DNA from: an endosymbiont 'TC1' of Trimyema compressum | GTDB lineage: Bacteria; Bacillota; TC1 | Direction: 5' to 3' | DNA length: 35,795 nt | Assembly: GCF_001584725.1 (NCBI RefSeq) | Contig: NZ_CP014607.1 | Location: 1 to 35,795 of the forward strand | Part shown: positions 32,143 to 35,795 of the stretch, piece by piece | How positions within the stretch are numbered: the first letter of the stretch is position 1 | Layout of the letters: every line of letters begins with the position of its first letter | Translations under genes and position numbers: made by a program | The notes under the pieces: generated by a model | What the model was told of the DNA's origin: nothing | What the model saw: the letters and a program-made list of their open reading frames with translations, nothing else | The model's database searches: none

Positions 32143-32327
32143 CTATAACAGTAAATAGTATTTATTTTTAACTCATTTCTCCAAAGTATTTTCTGCCACA
32201 TACATTTAAGCAAATCGTGGTTTTTAGTCGTTGCTAAAAAATTGTAATTTAACTCAACCTTATTTTTCTTGTAAATAAAGATATTTTCTATATACTTTAT
32301 AATTTGCGTAAAATTAAGTTTTGCCAT
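32121..32327 (-). CDS. Small hypothetical protein, 68 residues
   Basis: Basic, aromatic-rich protein (FTQIIKYIENIFIYKKNK, KCMWQKILWRNELKINTIYC) that I do not recognise. Its AGGAG site six bases before ATG 32327, its own promoter and its own terminator make it a real, single-gene unit. The promoter is closely related to that of rep2, so it may share control with replication; a small copy-control or antirepressor role is possible but not shown. Confidence 0.6.
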   Translation of the reverse strand: MAKLNFTQIIKYIENIFIYKKNKVELNYNFLATTKNHDLLKCMWQKILWRNELKINTIYCYREDYVLK

Positions 32328-32364
32328 AATTTACTCCTGAATGCAAGCTGTTATTAATATTTTG

Positions 32365-32393
32365 AGTATATACTATATTAAAAATAATAACAA
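32365..32393 (-). promoter_or_regulatory. Promoter of the 68-residue gene, shared with rep2
   Basis: TTGTTA, 17 bp, TATACT on the minus strand, embedded in TTTTTAATATAGTATATACT, and preceded by TAGCCGATATAGA. The same order of words lies before rep2 (24461-24545). A shared operator is likely. Confidence 0.65.
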
Positions 32394-32481
32394 CTATATA
32401 ATCTATATCGGCTACACTCCTTACTCAGAGCGAATCCTAGACACCCTAAAACATATAAAAACAAAAATTCAATAGGGCATT

Positions 32482-32521
32482 AAAAAAGGAAGATTACACT
32501 CAATTAAGAATATAGTCTTCC
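32482..32521 (-). terminator. Terminator after the transporter gene
   Basis: On the minus strand GGAAGA, loop, TCTTCC and TTTTTT, followed by AATGCCC; the same sequence type as at 32103-32142. It is about 60 bp past the stop at 32580. Confidence 0.65.
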
Positions 32522-32579
32522 TTAGTTTTTTATCAACGCTTTTTTAAAAGGAATCCAGCTACAAATACTGGGTCCTTAT

Positions 32580-33965
32580 TTAACTTAAAATACCGCTTGA
32601 GTATATTACTATTAATAGTAATAGTATCGGACTCAATTTTAAAATATAATAAAAAGAATTACTAATTTTTTCATTGCGTGTATATTTTTTTATTTCCCTT
32701 TTAACTCTTTTTTCTTTAATTTTATATCCAACTAAAAACATAGTGCCTATACCAGATAAAGGTAATATAAAATTACATATTATTTTATCCATTACATTAA
32801 TAATTCCGTTTACTTGAGTTTTGCAAATAAATAAATGCAAATTACTTTCATTTAAAAATTGAAATATAGATCCACTTAGACTAGGTATTAACCCTAATAA
32901 ACATAATGCAAATACTACTAAAAAACTAGCTACAGGCCTATTAAATTTACTTTTTTCTTGTAAAGCAGATATCGTTACTTCAATCAGAGGTAACGCCCCT
33001 AGTAGGGCAACAAAAAAAATTGCTCCAAAAAATATAATTAAAAACAATTTATCTATTGAAGAATTATTAAAAAGTACTGGTATTGTTTCAAAGAGTAGAC
33101 CAAATCCACTTTGTTTAAGCGACTCTGTATTATCTGCAGAAAAAAAACTAGAAAAAATAATAAAGCCCATTAAAATTGATATAATTAAATCTAAAAAAGC
33201 GACTTTAAAACAATTTTTTAAAATATTAAATTGCGTACCAGCGTAACTTCCATATGTAACCATTACTCCTGAACCTAAAGTTAATTTAAAAAAGCTCAAG
33301 CCAATAGCATTAATAATGACGGCAAAATTTAATTTAGAAAAATCAGGAAATAAAAGAAATTTAATCGCACTCGATGCTCCAGAAGAAATAAAAGATTTTA
33401 TAATAAGAACTACAATAACTATAAGAAAAATAGGAATTAGAAATTTAATTGCTTTTTCTAATCCATTTTTAATTCCCATAGAACTAATTATACCTACTAT
33501 TACCACAAATAGAACAAACCATATATAGGGTTCAGATGAATTTAAAAAGTTTTCAAAGATATCTGTCGCTGTTTTTAAAGATACATTATCTAAACATCCA
33601 AAAGAAGCCAAGCAAAAATAACGAAGAATCCAACTTGCAAATAATGAATAAAAGGTTAAAACCAAAAGAGAAGCAATTGCACTTAATACGCCATTTATAG
33701 CCCAAGTTTTATTTTTACCAGAATATACATAAGAATTTATAACATTGGAATGCCCTTTTTTCCCTATTAATAATTCTCCAAAAAAAGCTGGAATACCAAT
33801 AAATATCAAACCAATAAAATAAAAAAATATAAATATAGCCCCACCATTTTCAGCTACTGTTGTAGGAAATTTAATTATACTTCCAATTCCAACAGAACCA
33901 CTTAGCATTGCTAAAAGTGTAATTAATTCACTAGAAAACTTTTCACGCTTAGACAATATATTCAT
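32580..33965 (-). CDS. Sodium:neurotransmitter symporter (SNF/NSS) family transporter
   Basis: 461 residues with about eleven to twelve membrane helices. The start matches the family: LSGSVGIGSIIKFPTTVAEN, then GGAIFIFFYFIGLIFIGIPA and GELLIGKKGH; unwound helix 6 region GSGVMVTYGSYAGTQ. Bacterial members (LeuT, MhsT, TnaT) take up amino acids with Na+. The usual GNIWRFP is GSIIKFP here, so substrate may differ. ATG 33965; AAGGATG region gives a modest ribosome site. An uncommon cargo gene for a phage; it lies 6 bp past the rep3 stop, on the same strand, so it may be co-transcribed with rep3 and its dosage tied to replication. Confidence 0.85.
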   Translation of the reverse strand: MNILSKREKFSSELITLLAMLSGSVGIGSIIKFPTTVAENGGAIFIFFYFIGLIFIGIPAFFGELLIGKKGHSNVINSYVYSGKNKTWAINGVLSAIASLLVLTFYSLFASWILRYFCLASFGCLDNVSLKTATDIFENFLNSSEPYIWFVLFVVIVGIISSMGIKNGLEKAIKFLIPIFLIVIVVLIIKSFISSGASSAIKFLLFPDFSKLNFAVIINAIGLSFFKLTLGSGVMVTYGSYAGTQFNILKNCFKVAFLDLIISILMGFIIFSSFFSADNTESLKQSGFGLLFETIPVLFNNSSIDKLFLIIFFGAIFFVALLGALPLIEVTISALQEKSKFNRPVASFLVVFALCLLGLIPSLSGSIFQFLNESNLHLFICKTQVNGIINVMDKIICNFILPLSGIGTMFLVGYKIKEKRVKREIKKYTRNEKISNSFYYILKLSPILLLLIVIYSSGILS

Positions 33966-33971
33966 CCTTTC

Positions 33972-34865
33972 TTATTTTTTCTTACGTTTCAGTATATCAT
34001 ATTTAAAAATATTATTAAATTTTTTTCGAATTCTTTTCGCTGTTTTTTTCACCCTATCCGTAACACTATCCTTAACACTATTCTTAACACTATTCTTAAC
34101 CCTATTCTTAACCCTATTCTTAACACTGAATTCAATAGCTATTACCTCGCAGCCACCTTTAATTGATTTATACTCTATGTTAAAGTTTGTTTTTCTTGTT
34201 TCTAATCCATTTAACATGAATGTTGACTGAAGCTCTTTGATAGCTAGATCTAAGACTCCTTTACGTAGTTCTTTGAATTCTTTATATTTGTTTTGTACTC
34301 CTAGCATTCGTCTGAACTCACTTAAAGATATCGTCCAAGTATAGGCTGTATAATGCACCATCATATTAAAATATTCATATAGTCTAACTGCATATTTGCT
34401 TTTCATATATTTTAGTCTACCCACTTCATATTTTGTAAAATTCTTTTGTAAATTAAATATATATGGCGCAATATCTTCTGAAAATGATATTTTTACTAGA
34501 CTTTCATTTTTTTTCCATTCCACATGAGAACACGGTGCAGTATATATATATTTTTTTTTATCTTTTATTACTACTTCCACTTCTGTTAATCTCATAAAAT
34601 AGTCTTTACATTTTTTATAGTATCCTCCTGAAATATTATTAGCTTTTGTTTTTTCAAGAGAAGGGAATATAAATCTGAGAACATCTGCTTTTTTAAGTGA
34701 AACTTCCCTAAAATTAGGATTATTATTACTTGTATCAATAGCAGAAACTACCATTTTAAAGGCTAAGAGTTCATTTAAATTCATTTTATGTTCAGCCATA
34801 ATTAATGCATTGCTTTGAACGATTTGATGATAGGGTTTTAGTTTTCCCTTACAATATTTCATCAT
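33972..34865 (-). CDS. Rep_3-family replication initiator (rep3), frameshifted N terminus
   Basis: 297 residues. Core: EHKMNLNELLAFKMVVSAID, NFTKYEVGRLKYMKSKYAVR, and FRRMLGVQNKYKEFKELRKG. Residues about 244-280 are short VKNSVK-type repeats (12-bp DNA units at 34052-34127), then IRKKFNNIFKYD. Upstream, ATG 34914 with TAGGAGG is in a stretch nearly identical to rep2 (MDNVTNTQNLEKK against MDNVTNAQNLEKN) but in another frame: an eight-A run (34876-34883) has one A more than rep2. With seven A the two frames join. Otherwise the 21-codon upstream frame overlaps ATG 34865 and could couple translation. Closely related to rep2; likely a duplication. Confidence 0.8.
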   Translation of the reverse strand: MMKYCKGKLKPYHQIVQSNALIMAEHKMNLNELLAFKMVVSAIDTSNNNPNFREVSLKKADVLRFIFPSLEKTKANNISGGYYKKCKDYFMRLTEVEVVIKDKKKYIYTAPCSHVEWKKNESLVKISFSEDIAPYIFNLQKNFTKYEVGRLKYMKSKYAVRLYEYFNMMVHYTAYTWTISLSEFRRMLGVQNKYKEFKELRKGVLDLAIKELQSTFMLNGLETRKTNFNIEYKSIKGGCEVIAIEFSVKNRVKNRVKNSVKNSVKDSVTDRVKKTAKRIRKKFNNIFKYDILKRKKK

Positions 34866-35010
34866 TTTTACTTTGTTTTTTTTCTAAATTTTGTGTATTG
34901 GTAACATTGTCCATCTTTATAGCCTCCTATTTAATTATTATTTGATTTTTTTTCGTTATTAACTTGATATTGTTTTTATTTCCACAATTATCTCAACTCC
35001 TTTATTTTTT

Positions 35011-35038
35011 AATATAATGCTTTTTTCAAAAAAGTCAA
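35011..35038 (-). promoter_or_regulatory. Promoter of rep3
   Basis: TTGACT, 16 bp, TATATT on the minus strand, about 95 bp before ATG 34914. It is unlike the rep2 promoter although the two genes share about 75 bp around their starts, so control of the two has diverged. Confidence 0.55.
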
Positions 35039-35059
35039 TCTTTTTTCTTACAACTCTTC

Positions 35060-35150
35060 TACCGCAGCTTTAACCGTGGATGTAAACCCCCAAAAAACCG
35101 TGGCTGTAACCACACTTCTAGCGTCTGAACACCTCTCTAGAAGCGGATCC
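35060..35150. other. GC-richer patch with direct repeats and hairpin
   Basis: AACCGTGG(A/C)TGTAA occurs twice (35073 and 35096), followed by a hairpin with the 7-bp stem CTTCTAG/CTAGAAG (35115-35143). Composition is clearly different from the surroundings. It may be part of an origin or a site for a plasmid protein. The rest of 34915-35412 shows no gene; TTTGGATAA at 35199 is a weak DnaA-box-like word. Confidence 0.35.
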
Positions 35151-35412
35151 CATAGTCCTTAAAAGATATAAGAAGAAAAGAAGAAGAACACTCCCCTTTG
35201 GATAACTTTTTAAGGTCATTATTATTAAATATTTTCTCCAACGCTCTAAGTTTATCTTTTAAAAGTAATGCCTCTTTTTTTCTTCACGTTAAAGCTTGCG
35301 AAACGAACTTTAGATTTTTCTCTAGCAAGCAAGTCTATACTTCAGCTTTTCCTCTTAATTTCTAAATTTCTTAACTTTTTGGGTTGTAGCGTTAATTATT
35401 TCCTCACCTATT

Positions 35413-35538
35413 CATTTCATTTGCCGTTTAAAAGCATTTAAATACCCCTAGAAGCTTCTCAAATCATTTTTAGGTATTATTTTATATCCTGGAGATTTAA
35501 ACGTCTCCTGAGGCTGTTTTTTTAATTCCTAGGTTTTA
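35413..35538 (+). repeat. Dispersed ~110-bp element, copy 5
   Basis: Best match to copy 1, with the full hairpin GGAGATTTAAACGTCTCC and T run. The left flank (35340-35412) matches that of copy 2 (8455-8519) and the right flank that of copy 3 (9208-9260), so this copy carries the longest version of the segment. Confidence 0.8.
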
Positions 35539-35540
35539 GT

Positions 35541-35620
35541 TTTTTTAAAAGTTTGTCTTAGTTGATTTAATATTTACTCAAAAACAAAGTTTGTCTTAGT
35601 TGATTTAATATTTTAAAGCA
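35541..35620 (-). pseudogene. Shrunken portal-gene fragment, second copy
   Basis: TTTTTTTAAAAGTTTGTCTT followed by AGTTGATTTAATATTT matches the portal start region (24384-24421) and is fused to the dispersed element as at 9208. TTTGTCTTAGTTGATTTAAT occurs a second time at 35590, a 39-bp-spaced local duplication. Non-coding. Confidence 0.45.
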
Positions 35621-35686
35621 TTGGTTTTCTTTTTCTGTTTTTTTGATCTAGTTTTTAGTTTTTAATTTTATGTGTTTTTTATTCCC

Positions 35687-35695
35687 TGTGGATAA
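35687..35695. promoter_or_regulatory. DnaA box near the window end
   Basis: TGTGGATAA, a perfect complement of TTATCCACA, followed by CTCGCGCGCG. With the ends joined it lies about 100 bp from the iterons at 1-44, a normal distance in an iteron origin. A related stretch is at 2418-2435. Confidence 0.55.
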
Positions 35696-35795
35696 CTTTT
35701 CCCTCGCGCGCGTTCTTCTTTTGTTTTAAGTGTTTTAAGTGTTTTAGGGCGGCTAGGATCCTCTCTGGGTAAGGGATTGGAGAATTAAACAACAC

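Noticed and set aside
1-35795. Reassignment of TGA to Trp
   Set aside because: All recognised proteins are full length in the standard code, with Trp written as TGG; only the absence of TGA stops is notable.
1-35795. Integrase, ParA/ParB, toxin-antitoxin pair or tRNA genes
   Set aside because: Looked for by motif and layout; nothing could be supported.

Overview
The window is an AT-rich accessory replicon that carries a nearly complete siphovirus genome plus plasmid replication genes, so it reads as a phage-plasmid: a temperate phage kept as an extrachromosomal plasmid. Strong GGAGG-type ribosome sites, a phi-LC3-type holin, a phi13-type tail tube protein, an HK97-type head module and Rep_3 initiators point to a low-GC Bacillota (Firmicutes) host. 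I cannot name the genus. I see no integrase, partition genes, tRNA, rRNA or CRISPR array. The last bases (…CAACAC) join the first base (TATTTTG…) so as to continue the 22-bp iteron found at both places, so the window may be the whole circle opened inside its origin.

Layout. 1-480: origin with 22-bp and 56-bp iterons. 527-1261 (+): first Rep_3 gene. 1368-4594 (-): a possible initiator and a DnaG/DnaB-type primase-helicase. 4595-5839: non-coding, with three different short-repeat arrays. 5840-7966 (-): unknown protein, DUF1351 protein and metallo-beta-lactamase-fold protein. 7967-9277: promoter with a conserved leader, a dispersed repeat and a coiled-coil membrane protein. 9278-10995: an AEP-type primase with eighteen 18-bp repeats just upstream. 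11335-28381 (-): phage late genes, read from high to low coordinates in the usual order HNH, terminase small, terminase large, portal, prohead protease, capsid, head-tail connectors, tail tube, tail chaperones (with frameshift), tape measure, Dit/hub, tail-collar proteins, holin, amidase. A second Rep_3 gene (24576-25580, +) and a DUF1599 gene interrupt this between terminase and portal. 28646-35795: cargo and plasmid genes, namely a C39-like peptidase, a stand-alone C-terminal half of Rep_3, two more coiled-coil membrane proteins with a second copy of the leader, an HTH protein, a sodium:neurotransmitter symporter-family transporter and a third Rep_3 gene.

How it works together. Three full Rep_3 proteins, one mini-Rep, an AEP primase and a primase-helicase suggest fusion of several replicons or layered replication control. 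The late genes would package this DNA into an HK97-like head with a rather short tail; the cohesive-end site is probably just upstream of the HNH gene.

The most unusual signals are: (1) shifts of reading frame at poly(A) runs in several essential genes, including a canonical A_AAA_AAG site at the end of the capsid gene that opens a 59-codon repeat-bearing extension; (2) a three-member coiled-coil, membrane-anchored protein family with a duplicated, promoter-driven, hairpin-rich leader; (3) an amidase paralogue that lost its zinc histidine and is fused to a tail-collar domain; (4) a five-copy ~110-bp element, two copies of which are joined to a shrunken piece of the portal gene; (5) no TGA stop codon in any of about 38 genes.
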